Assembly: GCF_900095175.1 (NCBI RefSeq)
Contig: NZ_LT606946.1
Location: 312,712-376,711, forward strand
Source: Polynucleobacter necessarius
GTDB lineage: Bacteria; Pseudomonadota; Gammaproteobacteria; Burkholderiales; Burkholderiaceae
Direction: 5' to 3'
Length of the DNA stretch: 64,000 nt
The notes beneath the pieces are model-generated. The model did not search any database and was not told the origin of the DNA. It saw nothing but the letters and a program-made list of their open reading frames with translations. The position numbers and the translations under genes are program-made. Positions within the stretch are counted from its first letter, which is position 1, and every line of letters starts with the position of its first letter. This document shows positions 41,601-50,515 of this stretch, piece by piece.

Positions 41601-42275
41601 AAGAACGCCCTCGGACTCTGTTTGACTGGCCATATGTTTGATGCCTATCGTGATGAGACGGCGCATTTCATTCGTCAACCATTAGCTAAAGTGACCGAGG
41701 GTAAAGATCAGTTGATCGCCGGCATTATTACTTCTGCCCGCATGCTGACGGGTCAGCGTGGCCGCATGATGATTGCAACCATTGATGATGGTACTGCTGC
41801 TATTGAGGTGACGCTCTATAGCGAAGTCTATGAACCGAATCGTTCTTGGCTTAAAGAAGATGAATTGCTTGTAGCTAAAGTGAACGTTACCCCCGACAAG
41901 TTTTCCGGGGGAATGCGTATTGTGTCTGAGGCAGTGATGGATATTACGGGTGCCCGTATGCGTTTTGCTCGTAATGTGCACCTATCGATTGATTCAGCGA
42001 TTGACCTTAAATCCTTACGTAGCCAAATTGGGCCCTACTTAATGAGTAATCGTGTGCGGGATCCCAAGTTGGGACCTGCAGCAGCCCCTATACCAAGCGG
42101 AAGTGAAGGGCTGAAGGGTTTAATGCTTACGGCCGCGGTGACTACTAGTGGTGGAGCTTGCTTGATGCAATTCCCAGAAGAGTTACGCATCTATCCTGAT
42201 GATGCCTGCTTGCATAGTCTGATTCAGATATTGGCGGCCAAGAAATCCAATACTGTTCAAGTTCAATATCACTAA
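38649..42275 (+). CDS. dnaE: DNA polymerase III alpha subunit
   Basis: Replicative polymerase of 1208 residues, somewhat longer than usual (about 1160-1180). N-terminal PHP domain ([20 protein letters not shown]), palm motifs [49 protein letters not shown], fingers ([27 protein letters not shown]) and C-terminal OB fold ([26 protein letters not shown]) are seen. No frame problems. Start ATG at 38649, eleven bases after the divergent gluQ start. Confidence 0.97.
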   Translation: [1208 protein letters not shown]

Positions 42276-42305
42276 ATCAGCAGTTCGAAAACCACCCAGA
42301 GTGAT

Positions 42306-43463
42306 TTATTGATTTGTAGCGTCTTGAAGCGCTGCAATCACTTGATTTGGATCTAGCTGATCTAGGCATTCGCTATTACTGCTTGCGCGGTCTTCGCAGC
42401 CTGCTTTACGACAGGGGACGCATTCACCGGGGCCTTGCAGGATCGTGACATTACCAACTGTCTGCAAGCGAGCTCTTAATTGATAGGGCTGTTCACCAAT
42501 AAAACCATTAGGCCACGGACCAAAGTTAGTGGGTGGCGTTGGACCAAATAAGGCAATGGTAGGTGTATTGCATGCTGCTGCTAGGTGCGTGATCGACGTA
42601 TCCACCCCGACATAGGCAACTGCTCCACGAATCAGTGCTCCCGCTTGTGAGATAGTAAGTAGGCCTGCTGTATCAACAACATGACTGCGGGTTTCTTCAT
42701 CAAGCAATAACAGGATATCTTTGTTTAGCTGTAAATCTTGCTTGGCGGGTGATGCGCTTAATACAACTTGCCAACCTTGTTTTGCAATCCATGTCAGCAA
42801 TGTTTTCCAATAGGCAAGCGGCCAACGCTTGTAGGCAGTCAAGGGTCCTGGATGTACTACAACGTAAGGCGCGTGGAGTTGATCGGCAATGCTTGGGGTG
42901 ATTGGATCGCCAGCAGGTGGAGTGACTGAAATAGGTTTGCTAAATAAATCTTCCTGCTTTTTGTAAAAGATCTCAAGTAGGCGAAGCTTTTCAGTAATGA
43001 CATGTTGTGCGAAATAATCCACATCAACTGTATGTAAGCAGATAGCTTTTTTCCAGGAATTTTGCTTATCGCTCTTGTTTTTCTTGGTCTTGTCTTGTTC
43101 AGTCAGGCCTTGAGGATGGCCACCTAGTACGCCAACGCGGTGATGAGCGGCTACTAAGCCATAGAAGTAGGCTCGATCACTAGGTTGTGTAACTACTGCT
43201 AAATCGTAACGTTGAAAAAGCTTAAAAAATAAGGGGAGATATTCTTTGAATTTTGGGCGGTCTGAAGTTTCGATTGTCCGGACAATATCAGTATTACCTT
43301 TGAGCATTTCGAGCTTGCCACGGTAACCTAAAAAGTGAAACTCGGCATCAGGCCATAGTTCGCGTGCTTGAGAGATGAGTGGCGTAGTGACCAGGACATC
43401 CCCAATTTGGCGAGTCGCAATAAATAAAACTTTTTTAGGCTTTAGTGCTGAGAATGCAGTCAT
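42306..43463 (-). CDS. Glycosyltransferase family 9 (heptosyltransferase-type)
   Basis: Protein of 385 residues of the ADP-heptose transferase fold. An N-terminal KKVLFIATRQIGDVLVTTPL and a C-terminal donor site (VVHPGPLTAYKRWPLAYW, DTSITHLAAACNTPTIALFGPTPP) are clear. It adds heptose or a similar sugar to the lipopolysaccharide core on the cytoplasmic side of the inner membrane. The C-terminal CVPCRKAGC is a Cys cluster seen in some GT9 proteins. It is clustered with two GT2 genes and msbA. Confidence 0.88.
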   Translation of the reverse strand: MTAFSALKPKKVLFIATRQIGDVLVTTPLISQARELWPDAEFHFLGYRGKLEMLKGNTDIVRTIETSDRPKFKEYLPLFFKLFQRYDLAVVTQPSDRAYFYGLVAAHHRVGVLGGHPQGLTEQDKTKKNKSDKQNSWKKAICLHTVDVDYFAQHVITEKLRLLEIFYKKQEDLFSKPISVTPPAGDPITPSIADQLHAPYVVVHPGPLTAYKRWPLAYWKTLLTWIAKQGWQVVLSASPAKQDLQLNKDILLLLDEETRSHVVDTAGLLTISQAGALIRGAVAYVGVDTSITHLAAACNTPTIALFGPTPPTNFGPWPNGFIGEQPYQLRARLQTVGNVTILQGPGECVPCRKAGCEDRASSNSECLDQLDPNQVIAALQDATNQ

Positions 43464-43483
43464 GGGGTTAATGTAACTCGATC

Positions 43484-44263
43484 CTACTGAGCTTTAGCCA
43501 GAATTTTTTCACGGACGCGACGTGCATTTTCTGCGGCATTGGATTGATCATTGATGCGGTGGTAGAGATGAAGTACTTCAGTTGACCAGGATCCGGATTT
43601 ACGAATCAAGCCCCTGTTCTGTAGTCTGAAAACAAAATCCGCATCCTCGTGACCCCAGCCCGTCATGGTTTCATCAAAGCCGCCAATGGCTTGGGCGTCG
43701 GCTTTCCAGCAGGCCATATTGCAACCTTTAATACGACGCCATACAAATTTCTTATAGTTGCGCCATGCGCTATCGCCTAGTTTGATTTTGAGAGACCAAT
43801 ACTTATTGATGTCACCGGATAGTCGATAGCTCAATAACTTACCGATAAATTTTTTGAAATCCCAATGAGGCCATAAGAGCAATTGTTTGCTGAGCTCGTC
43901 GTTAAGTAAAATACGACTACCCGTAACCAAGTGGTTTGCCTGAGATAGTGTTCGATGTTGGGCGATAAAGTCTGGCTGCACAAGACAGTCACCATCTAAA
44001 AATACGAGATAGTCACCATGCGCTGCCTCGATTGCTTGATTAAGAATGCGGGCCTTGCGAAAGCTCTGATCCTCTTGCCAAAGATGCGTCATTTTTATTG
44101 GCAAATGCTTCCGCGATTCTTCAATAAGTTCTTTGGTCTCCGAGGTAGAGCCGTCATCAGCAATGATGATTTCAAAATCTAAATCAGTTTGAGTGCCAAG
44201 TGACTCAAGACATAGTTTGAGAGCTTGTGGCCAGTTATAGGTCGCTAGAAGTACTGAGATCAT
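43484..44263 (-). CDS. Glycosyltransferase family 2
   Basis: About 259 residues from the ATG at 44261-44263, which overlaps the stop of the upstream GT2 gene (ATGA). GT-A fold: ISVLLATYNWPQAL, EIIADDGSTSET, DYLVFLDGDCLVQPDF (DxD-type) and later GCNMACWKADAQAIGGFDETMTGWGHEDADFVFRL, where GHEDADF is typical of polysaccharide synthases. Probably builds lipopolysaccharide core or O-chain. Product sugar unknown. Confidence 0.88.
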   Translation of the reverse strand: MISVLLATYNWPQALKLCLESLGTQTDLDFEIIIADDGSTSETKELIEESRKHLPIKMTHLWQEDQSFRKARILNQAIEAAHGDYLVFLDGDCLVQPDFIAQHRTLSQANHLVTGSRILLNDELSKQLLLWPHWDFKKFIGKLLSYRLSGDINKYWSLKIKLGDSAWRNYKKFVWRRIKGCNMACWKADAQAIGGFDETMTGWGHEDADFVFRLQNRGLIRKSGSWSTEVLHLYHRINDQSNAAENARRVREKILAKAQ

Positions 44264-45039
44264 TTGCTGTGATATTGGTGATGTGCAGCTTCTTGATGCA
44301 ATTGCCATAGCTTCATGTAGCGGTAGTAGGCACCTTGCCCACTGGAGATGGCTAAAGCAAAGCCCTGGGGACCATCTAAAAAGCCAAGGCGTATAAAGTA
44401 GGCTCGAGTAAAGGCCCAGATACCATGAAGTACCGCTTTTAATGGGCTACTTTCTTTCCCTTTTGAAAATGCCTGCTCTGCTGATGCAGTTGAATAGCAG
44501 TCCAACTTTTGCAGTACTTGTGAGTAGTTCATGAAGCTGTAGTGCAACATGGGATTCTCCAGCCTCGCCACCTGCCCATTCGGAATAAGTCGTTCATGAA
44601 CCAGATCGTCTGAGAAGCGCGCAGTGCCCCGCTTAAATAGCCGATCAACATAATCTGGGCTCCACCCAGAATGGCGAATAAAGCGCCCACAGTACCAAGA
44701 TAGACGTGGAATGGCAAAACAGTCAACATGAGCTGCATGATTGATGGCCGTCAGAATTTCACTTCTGAGGGCGGGAGTCAGTCGTTCATCCGCATCTAAG
44801 GAGAGCACCCAGTCACCAGTGGCAAGGTCTAAGGCACGGCTCTTTTGAGGCCCAAATCCAGGCCAATCGGCTGGTTGGCTAATGATGGCCCCATGATTTT
44901 TGGCGATCTCTAGGGTGTTATCGGTGCTATTGGTATCAACCACCACGATTTGCTGGGCAATCCCCTCCAGAGAGGTCAAACAATCGGCCAAATTGGCCTC
45001 TTCATTGCGAGTGATGAGTATGACGGATAAGGTAGGCAT
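44260..45039 (-). CDS. WaaE/KdtX-type glycosyltransferase family 2
   Basis: Protein of 259 residues: LSVILITRNEEANLADCLTSLE, QIVVVDTNSTDNTLEIAKNHGA and DWVLSLDADERLTPALRSEI in the GT-A domain, then the family's C-terminal HSGWSPDYVDRLFKRGTARFSDDLVHE. Relatives (WaaE) add glucose or heptose to the LPS inner core. Start codon is eleven bases from the divergent msbA start. Confidence 0.88.
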   Translation of the reverse strand: MPTLSVILITRNEEANLADCLTSLEGIAQQIVVVDTNSTDNTLEIAKNHGAIISQPADWPGFGPQKSRALDLATGDWVLSLDADERLTPALRSEILTAINHAAHVDCFAIPRLSWYCGRFIRHSGWSPDYVDRLFKRGTARFSDDLVHERLIPNGQVARLENPMLHYSFMNYSQVLQKLDCYSTASAEQAFSKGKESSPLKAVLHGIWAFTRAYFIRLGFLDGPQGFALAISSGQGAYYRYMKLWQLHQEAAHHQYHSK

Positions 45040-45049
45040 AATTCATTAT

Positions 45050-46813
45050 ATGAATGCTCAAGACCGTACCGCCCTAAATCGCTTAATTCAGTACCTGAAA
45101 CCCCATATCTGGACGATTGTTGGGTCTTTATTGGCCATGGCGCTTGTTGCTGCCGCTGAAACCTCTATTCCGGCGCTGATGAAGCCTTTGTTGGACCGTG
45201 GCTTCACTGGGCAGATGGATAACAAGCTCTGGCAGGTGCCAGTTTTCTTGGTCGGATTAGCCCTTGTCCGCAGCTTAGCTCAGTTCCTGTCAAATTATTT
45301 GCTGACTCGCGTTATTAATTCCATCTTACTTAAATTGCGCCAGCAGATGTTCCAAACATTACTAAATGCATCAACTACTTTTTTTCAGAAGAACTCGGCA
45401 TCGAATTTAATTAATGCGGTTGTTTTTGAGGTGAATAATGTTCTCTCCATCATGGGCGGCATGTTAATCAGCTTGGTACGAGATTCTCTTATGGTGATCG
45501 GATTAATTGGTTACCTGATTTATCTAAATTGGCAACTGACTTTGGTGATTTTGGTGATCTTCCCCATTATTGCCTTCATCATGAGCAAAATTAACAAGCG
45601 CCTGCGGTCCTTAAATCGCGAGCAGCAGACTCTCACTAGTGAGTTAGCGTACATTGTTGAAGAATCAGCTGCTGGTTACAAGATCGTGAAAGTACATGGT
45701 GCTGAAGAATATGAGATGGGCCGCTTTATGGAAAAAGCCGGTCGTCTTCGTCAATTTGCCTTGAAGTCGGCGGTGGCTGGAGGCTTGAATCAGCCAATCA
45801 CTCAATTGATTGCTTCCATGGCGCTATCGATCGTTTTGGTAATCGCTTTGATGCAGTCAGCCTCCGAAGGTGCTACTGTTGGTGGCTTTGCCTCTTTCAT
45901 TACCGCAATGATGTTGGTGATTTCGCCGATTAAGCATTTGGCCGACATTAATCAGCCCTTACAACGCGGCTTAACTGCAGCGGAAATGATTTTCTCACTC
46001 ATGGATCAACCTTTTGAAGAAGACGAGTCCCGAAAAGAAAATATGAAGTCTTTGGTGAAATCTAAGGGTGGAATCCGATTTGAGGATGTTGGCTTCTCTT
46101 ATCAGCAAGAAGCGGGGCGTAAAGATGCTCTCACTGGTGTCAATTTGAATATCAAGCCTGGCGAAGTTGTTGCCTTTGTGGGGCCGTCTGGTGGCGGAAA
46201 GTCTACCTTAGTTAATTTATTGCCCCGATTCTTTAAGCCGACAAGTGGGCAAGTTTTCTTAGACGATATTCCGCTTGAGGACATTATTCTTGCGGATGTG
46301 CGCAAGCAAATTGCTTTTGTGAGTCAGGATGTGATTTTATTTAATGACAGCATTGCAGCAAACGTAGCCTATGGTGCTGTTGGTCCAGAAGGCATTGACC
46401 GTGGGCGCGTGATGGAGGCGCTTGAGGCAGCAAATTTATCTGCACTGATGAAAGAAATGCCTGAAGGAATTGATACTCAAATTGGGGATAACGGCAATCG
46501 CCTATCCGGTGGTCAGCGCCAGCGTTTAGCCATTGCGAGAGCCATTTATAAAGATGCACCTATCCTCATCTTGGATGAGGCAACTTCTGCACTGGACTCT
46601 GAATCTGAGCGTCAAGTGCAAGATGCTTTGGAGTGTTTGATGGCGGGCAGAACTACTTTGGTGGTTGCACATCGCCTATCAACTATTGAGCATGCCAATC
46701 GGATTGTGGTCTTAGAGCATGGCCATGTGATTGAGAATGGCTCACACGAAGAGTTGATTACTAAGGATGGCATGTATGCCAACTTGCATCGCATTCAGTT
46801 TTCAAATGCTTAG
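45050..46813 (+). CDS. msbA: Lipid A/LPS ABC flippase
   Basis: Transporter of 587 residues with an N-terminal six-helix membrane domain (about 15-310) and a C-terminal ATPase: Walker A GPSGGGKSTL (about residue 382), LSGGQRQRLAIARA, ILILDEATSALD and the switch AHRLS. The ATG at 45050 is chosen because longer frames overlap the divergent glycosyltransferase. MsbA flips core-lipid A across the inner membrane, matching the LPS genes beside it. Confidence 0.95.
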   Translation: MNAQDRTALNRLIQYLKPHIWTIVGSLLAMALVAAAETSIPALMKPLLDRGFTGQMDNKLWQVPVFLVGLALVRSLAQFLSNYLLTRVINSILLKLRQQMFQTLLNASTTFFQKNSASNLINAVVFEVNNVLSIMGGMLISLVRDSLMVIGLIGYLIYLNWQLTLVILVIFPIIAFIMSKINKRLRSLNREQQTLTSELAYIVEESAAGYKIVKVHGAEEYEMGRFMEKAGRLRQFALKSAVAGGLNQPITQLIASMALSIVLVIALMQSASEGATVGGFASFITAMMLVISPIKHLADINQPLQRGLTAAEMIFSLMDQPFEEDESRKENMKSLVKSKGGIRFEDVGFSYQQEAGRKDALTGVNLNIKPGEVVAFVGPSGGGKSTLVNLLPRFFKPTSGQVFLDDIPLEDIILADVRKQIAFVSQDVILFNDSIAANVAYGAVGPEGIDRGRVMEALEAANLSALMKEMPEGIDTQIGDNGNRLSGGQRQRLAIARAIYKDAPILILDEATSALDSESERQVQDALECLMAGRTTLVVAHRLSTIEHANRIVVLEHGHVIENGSHEELITKDGMYANLHRIQFSNA

Positions 46814-46820
46814 TCTGTAA

Positions 46821-48284
46821 TTAACTGAGGACGATGTCGTACTGCTCTTGGCGGAAGCTACCTTCAGCCTGAAGCTTGATTGGCTTGCTAATAAAATCGC
46901 CCAGCTGCGCCAAGAATTGATTTTCTTCTTCTAGGAAGAGATCAATCACATCAGGCGCTGCAACAATCCTAAATTCCCGGGGATTAAATTGGCGATGCTC
47001 GCGCACAATCTCGCGCAAAATCTCGTAACAAATAGTTTGTGCTGTTTTGATTTCGCCCTTGCCTTGACAGGTAGCACAAGGCTCGCAAGTAATATGGGCA
47101 AGGGATTCACGAGTGCGTTTTCGTGTCATCTCCACCAAGCCTAGCGAGGAGAATTCACTTACTGAAGTGCGAGCGTGATCACGCTCTAAATTGCGATTGA
47201 GTTCATGCAACACCGACTCTTGATGCTCCTTGTTCAACATATCAATAAAGTCAATGATGATGATGCCGCCAAGATTGCGTAAACGGAGTTGACGAGCAAT
47301 AGCCTGAGCGGCCTCAAGATTAGTTTTAAATACGGTGTCATCAAAATTGCGTGCGCCGACATAACTACCGGTATTGACATCAATCGTAGTCATGGACTCT
47401 GTTTGATCGATCATCAGGTAGCCACCCGATTTGAGATCAACTCTTCTGCCAAGTGCCTTATTGATTTCAGCATCCACATCAAAGAGATCAAATAGGGCGC
47501 GCTCACCACGATGCAATGTAAGCTTATCCAAGAGATTTGGCATGTATAACGTTGCAAACCCCCTGAGCTTTTCAAAGTTTTCCGCAGAGTCAACTCGGAT
47601 TTTTATAGTTTCTTCACCAGCAACGTCGCGCAATACGCGTTCGGCTAAACTGAGGTCCTGGTAAAGCAGGCTGGGAGCAGCTTTATGGTTCACGGCTTCA
47701 CGAATCTTCTCCCAGGTAGTACGTAGGTAACGCATGTCGTGCTCAAGCTCAGTATCGCTGGCATCTTGTGCGCTGGTGCGCACAATGATTCCGCCTTTTT
47801 CATCGGTAGGCACCAGTCCTGCAAGGCGCGCCTTGATAGCCTCTCGTTCCTCAGGCAGATCAATTCTTTGGGATACGCCAATATATTTTTCTATAGCCGC
47901 ATCAGTTCCAGCTGGTGGTAGATGCACCAAATTACGGCCAGCAATACTCAATTGAGTTGTGAGGCGTGCACCTTTAGTGCCCAATGGATCTTTGAGAACT
48001 TGGACTAAAACATTTTGCCCCTCGAAAAGCAGTTTTTCGATTTGTGCTTGAGGATTGTTTTGCGTGATATCAGCGACGTGCATAAATGCAGTGCGCTCTA
48101 GGCCGATCTCAATGAAAGCAGATTGCATGCCTGGCAGCACGCGTACAACTTTGGCTAAATAGATGTTGCCGACAATGCCGCGTTGCCGTGTCCGCTCAAT
48201 CTGAAGCTCTTGCACAGCACCTTGCTGAATTAAAGCTACCCGGGTTTCTTGGGGGGTGATGTTGATTAGAATTTCTTCATTCAT
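46821..48284 (-). CDS. rng: Ribonuclease G
   Basis: Endoribonuclease of 487 residues, usual for RNase G. An S1 domain near residues 35-120 (GNIYLAKVVRVLPGMQSAFIEIGLER), the catalytic Mg-binding Asp pair region (TIDVNTGSY...IIIDFIDM) and the zinc-link CEPCATCQGKGEI are visible. Processes 16S rRNA. It overlaps the maf gene by four bases, ending an eight-gene run that starts at yebC. Confidence 0.95.
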   Translation of the reverse strand: MNEEILINITPQETRVALIQQGAVQELQIERTRQRGIVGNIYLAKVVRVLPGMQSAFIEIGLERTAFMHVADITQNNPQAQIEKLLFEGQNVLVQVLKDPLGTKGARLTTQLSIAGRNLVHLPPAGTDAAIEKYIGVSQRIDLPEEREAIKARLAGLVPTDEKGGIIVRTSAQDASDTELEHDMRYLRTTWEKIREAVNHKAAPSLLYQDLSLAERVLRDVAGEETIKIRVDSAENFEKLRGFATLYMPNLLDKLTLHRGERALFDLFDVDAEINKALGRRVDLKSGGYLMIDQTESMTTIDVNTGSYVGARNFDDTVFKTNLEAAQAIARQLRLRNLGGIIIIDFIDMLNKEHQESVLHELNRNLERDHARTSVSEFSSLGLVEMTRKRTRESLAHITCEPCATCQGKGEIKTAQTICYEILREIVREHRQFNPREFRIVAAPDVIDLFLEEENQFLAQLGDFISKPIKLQAEGSFRQEQYDIVLS

Positions 48285-48904
48285 ATGCGGGCAACTTTAG
48301 CGAAATCCAATAATTGGTTAACTTCAAAAATAGGTAATCCCATGATACCGCTATAGCTGCCTTTAATTGAGGGAATAAAAGCCCCTCCCAAACCTTGAAT
48401 ACCATACGCCCCAGCTTTACCAAAGGGCTCCCCACTCTGAATGTAGCCGTCAATTTGCACTTGAGTTAAATGTGCAAACTCCACTTCGGAGATTTGCACT
48501 AAACAAAGAGGGTTTGTTTTAGGATCAATTGTGAGCACAACTGCAGTGAGTACTTCATGCACTTGGCCGCTGAGCATTTTTAGAATGCGTTCAGCATCGG
48601 CAGCATCGTTCGGTTTTCCCAGAATCTCGCCTGCAGGATTGCCAGGCAAGCTGACGGTGGTATCTGCACACAGAATAGGTGCCCAAGGTTTTCCGCTGTT
48701 TTGCCACCTAGTTAATGCGATGGTGCTTTTGGCGAAGGTGACTTGCTCAACATAATCACAGGCTCGTTCATGGGGTAGGGGTACCTCAAGGGTTTCTGTA
48801 TCTTCCCCCGGCGCTGCAATCAACATTTCGAATTGGACGCCAATCTGTTTGAGTAACTCTTGGCGTCGCGGGCTTTGTGAAGCAAGATAAATATAAGAAA
48901 ACAT
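48281..48904 (-). CDS. maf: Maf-family nucleotide pyrophosphatase
   Basis: About 207 residues from the ATG at 48902-48904, after which YIYLASQSPRRQELL is the family signature. CADTTVSLPG, KPNDAADAERIL and the C-terminal GAYGIQGLGGAFIPSIKGSYSGIMGLP complete the conserved set. Maf/YhdE proteins hydrolyse dTTP/UTP or modified nucleotides. Longer upstream starts overlap rlmH. Confidence 0.92.
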   Translation of the reverse strand: MFSYIYLASQSPRRQELLKQIGVQFEMLIAAPGEDTETLEVPLPHERACDYVEQVTFAKSTIALTRWQNSGKPWAPILCADTTVSLPGNPAGEILGKPNDAADAERILKMLSGQVHEVLTAVVLTIDPKTNPLCLVQISEVEFAHLTQVQIDGYIQSGEPFGKAGAYGIQGLGGAFIPSIKGSYSGIMGLPIFEVNQLLDFAKVARI

Positions 48905-48911
48905 GAATGGC

Positions 48912-49355
48912 TTACTCGCGGTGATAGGGGCGGCCTTGCAAAATGGTCCAGGCTCGATAGAGCTGCTCAACTAGCAATACTCTTGCCATGGCATGAGGCA
49001 GCGTGAGGCTCGAGAGGCGCCACATCGCTTGAGCACCCTCTTTGAGACTAGGCTCGAGTCCATCGGCGCCACCAATCAAGAAGGTGATGTCAAAACCTTC
49101 TTGGCGCCAGTTTGCCAACTGCGTAGCTAGATTTTGAGTGGTTTGATCTTTGCCACGTTCATCCAGCGCAATAACACGAGAGCCTTTTGGAATGGCTGCT
49201 GCAATTTTGATAGCCTCTTTAGCTGGCGTGAGATCGGGCTTAATCTCTTTGATTTCGATGCTGTAGTCTGCAGGCATGCGCTTAATGTAATTATGGGTTG
49301 CAGTTGCAACCCATTCTGGCATTTTGTGACCAACAGAAACAATCGTTAAACGCAT
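48912..49355 (-). CDS. rlmH: 23S rRNA (pseudouridine1915-N3)-methyltransferase
   Basis: SPOUT-fold methyltransferase of 147 residues from the ATG at 49353-49355 (MRLTIVSVGHKMPEW). Knot motifs VIALDERGKDQTTQNLA, FLIGGADGLEPSLKEGA and LPHAMARVLLVEQLYRAW are present. It is next to rsfS, the usual pair. Confidence 0.94.
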   Translation of the reverse strand: MRLTIVSVGHKMPEWVATATHNYIKRMPADYSIEIKEIKPDLTPAKEAIKIAAAIPKGSRVIALDERGKDQTTQNLATQLANWRQEGFDITFLIGGADGLEPSLKEGAQAMWRLSSLTLPHAMARVLLVEQLYRAWTILQGRPYHRE

Positions 49356-49365
49356 TGCTAAAGCA

Positions 49366-49755
49366 TTAATCTTCGTCGTCAGGTTCACTTGCTTTCACAA
49401 GACTTTTGTCTGCTGCCAATTTGACGCGCACCGGCTTGGCGCCCCACATACCTTCAAGTTGGTAGTACGCACGTAATGCGGGTTGCAGAATATGAACCAC
49501 GATATCGCCACAGTCGACGAGCACCCATTCACCAGTCTCTAAGCCTTCGATTGAGATGACTTCGCCACCCTTTGCATTAACAGCCTCTTTAACCGACATA
49601 GCTAAAGATCTTGTCTGACGATTGGAGGTACCAGTGGCAATGATCACACGATCAAATAACTCACTGAGTTTGGTCGTGTCATAAACACGAATATCTTGCG
49701 CTTTGACATCTTCAAGGGCATCGATCACGACGCGTTGTAACTTAGTTAAGCCCAT
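49366..49755 (-). CDS. rsfS: Ribosome silencing factor
   Basis: Protein of 129 residues that binds L14 and blocks subunit joining in stationary phase. IIATGTSNRQTRSLA, GEWVLVDCGDIVVHIL and the end of the domain are typical. A short acidic tail follows. Confidence 0.94.
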   Translation of the reverse strand: MGLTKLQRVVIDALEDVKAQDIRVYDTTKLSELFDRVIIATGTSNRQTRSLAMSVKEAVNAKGGEVISIEGLETGEWVLVDCGDIVVHILQPALRAYYQLEGMWGAKPVRVKLAADKSLVKASEPDDED

Positions 49756-49809
49756 AGTTTCTTTAATATTTTTCTGAGATTTTTGTATATAAGGGTGATC
49801 TTAGTCTGA

Positions 49810-50514
49810 TTACTTATACAGGCCTAGATTTGTGATGATTTCTAATGCGTGAGATGGAATGTGCTCGGAGGCAACGGCGCTACGAGAAGTGCTTTTAAGT
49901 TGGTTTCGTAAGTCGGTTGATGAAAGATCTACTGAAAGACTGTTATCTACGTAGATGCGGCCAAATGGGCTTTTTTCAAGGGTATCCGGGTCAGTACATT
50001 GATGATTTACCAATAAAGTCTCAATTTCAGGACTCATCTCCACGGAAAGTGCATGGTGAGGCCTGCTGGCTACTACGAAATTCACAAAACCTAACAATTG
50101 ATCCCAGGAGTTCCAGAAGGGGAGATTCAAAAGGGAGTCAGCCCCCATTAACCAAGTCAGGCTAACTTTAGGGCCAAAACGCTCTCTGAGAGCTTTTGCG
50201 GTATCAATGGCATAGCTCGGGCCTGCGCGATCAATTTCGATGCGGTCAACGCCAATTTGAGTTGGTATTTTTAAGTACAGAAATGCTCGAGCCAGATCAA
50301 TGCCGGCTGCTTCAGTCAGTTTCAGCCGTAACTCAGCAGGCGTGATACCGGAGTTTTTTTGCCAAGGTTCGCTACTGGGGATTAGTAGCAAGGCATCGAG
50401 ATGCAATACCTTTGCAAAACGCGTAGCCAGTTTAAGGTGGCCAAGATGTGGTGGGTCAAACGTACCACCCAGAATGCCAATTTTTTTTGGGGTATCCAAA
50501 TGCGCTGAGCTCAA
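49810..50514 (-). CDS. nadD: Nicotinate-nucleotide adenylyltransferase
   Basis: Adenylyltransferase of 234 residues in NAD synthesis. Motifs IGILGGTFDPPHLGHLKLA (nucleotidyl-transferase HxGH), LLIPSSEPWQK, LTWLMGADSLLNLPFWNSW and SSTDLRNQL appear in order. Confidence 0.95.
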   Translation of the reverse strand: MSSAHLDTPKKIGILGGTFDPPHLGHLKLATRFAKVLHLDALLLIPSSEPWQKNSGITPAELRLKLTEAAGIDLARAFLYLKIPTQIGVDRIEIDRAGPSYAIDTAKALRERFGPKVSLTWLMGADSLLNLPFWNSWDQLLGFVNFVVASRPHHALSVEMSPEIETLLVNHQCTDPDTLEKSPFGRIYVDNSLSVDLSSTDLRNQLKSTSRSAVASEHIPSHALEIITNLGLYK

Positions 50515-50515
50515 C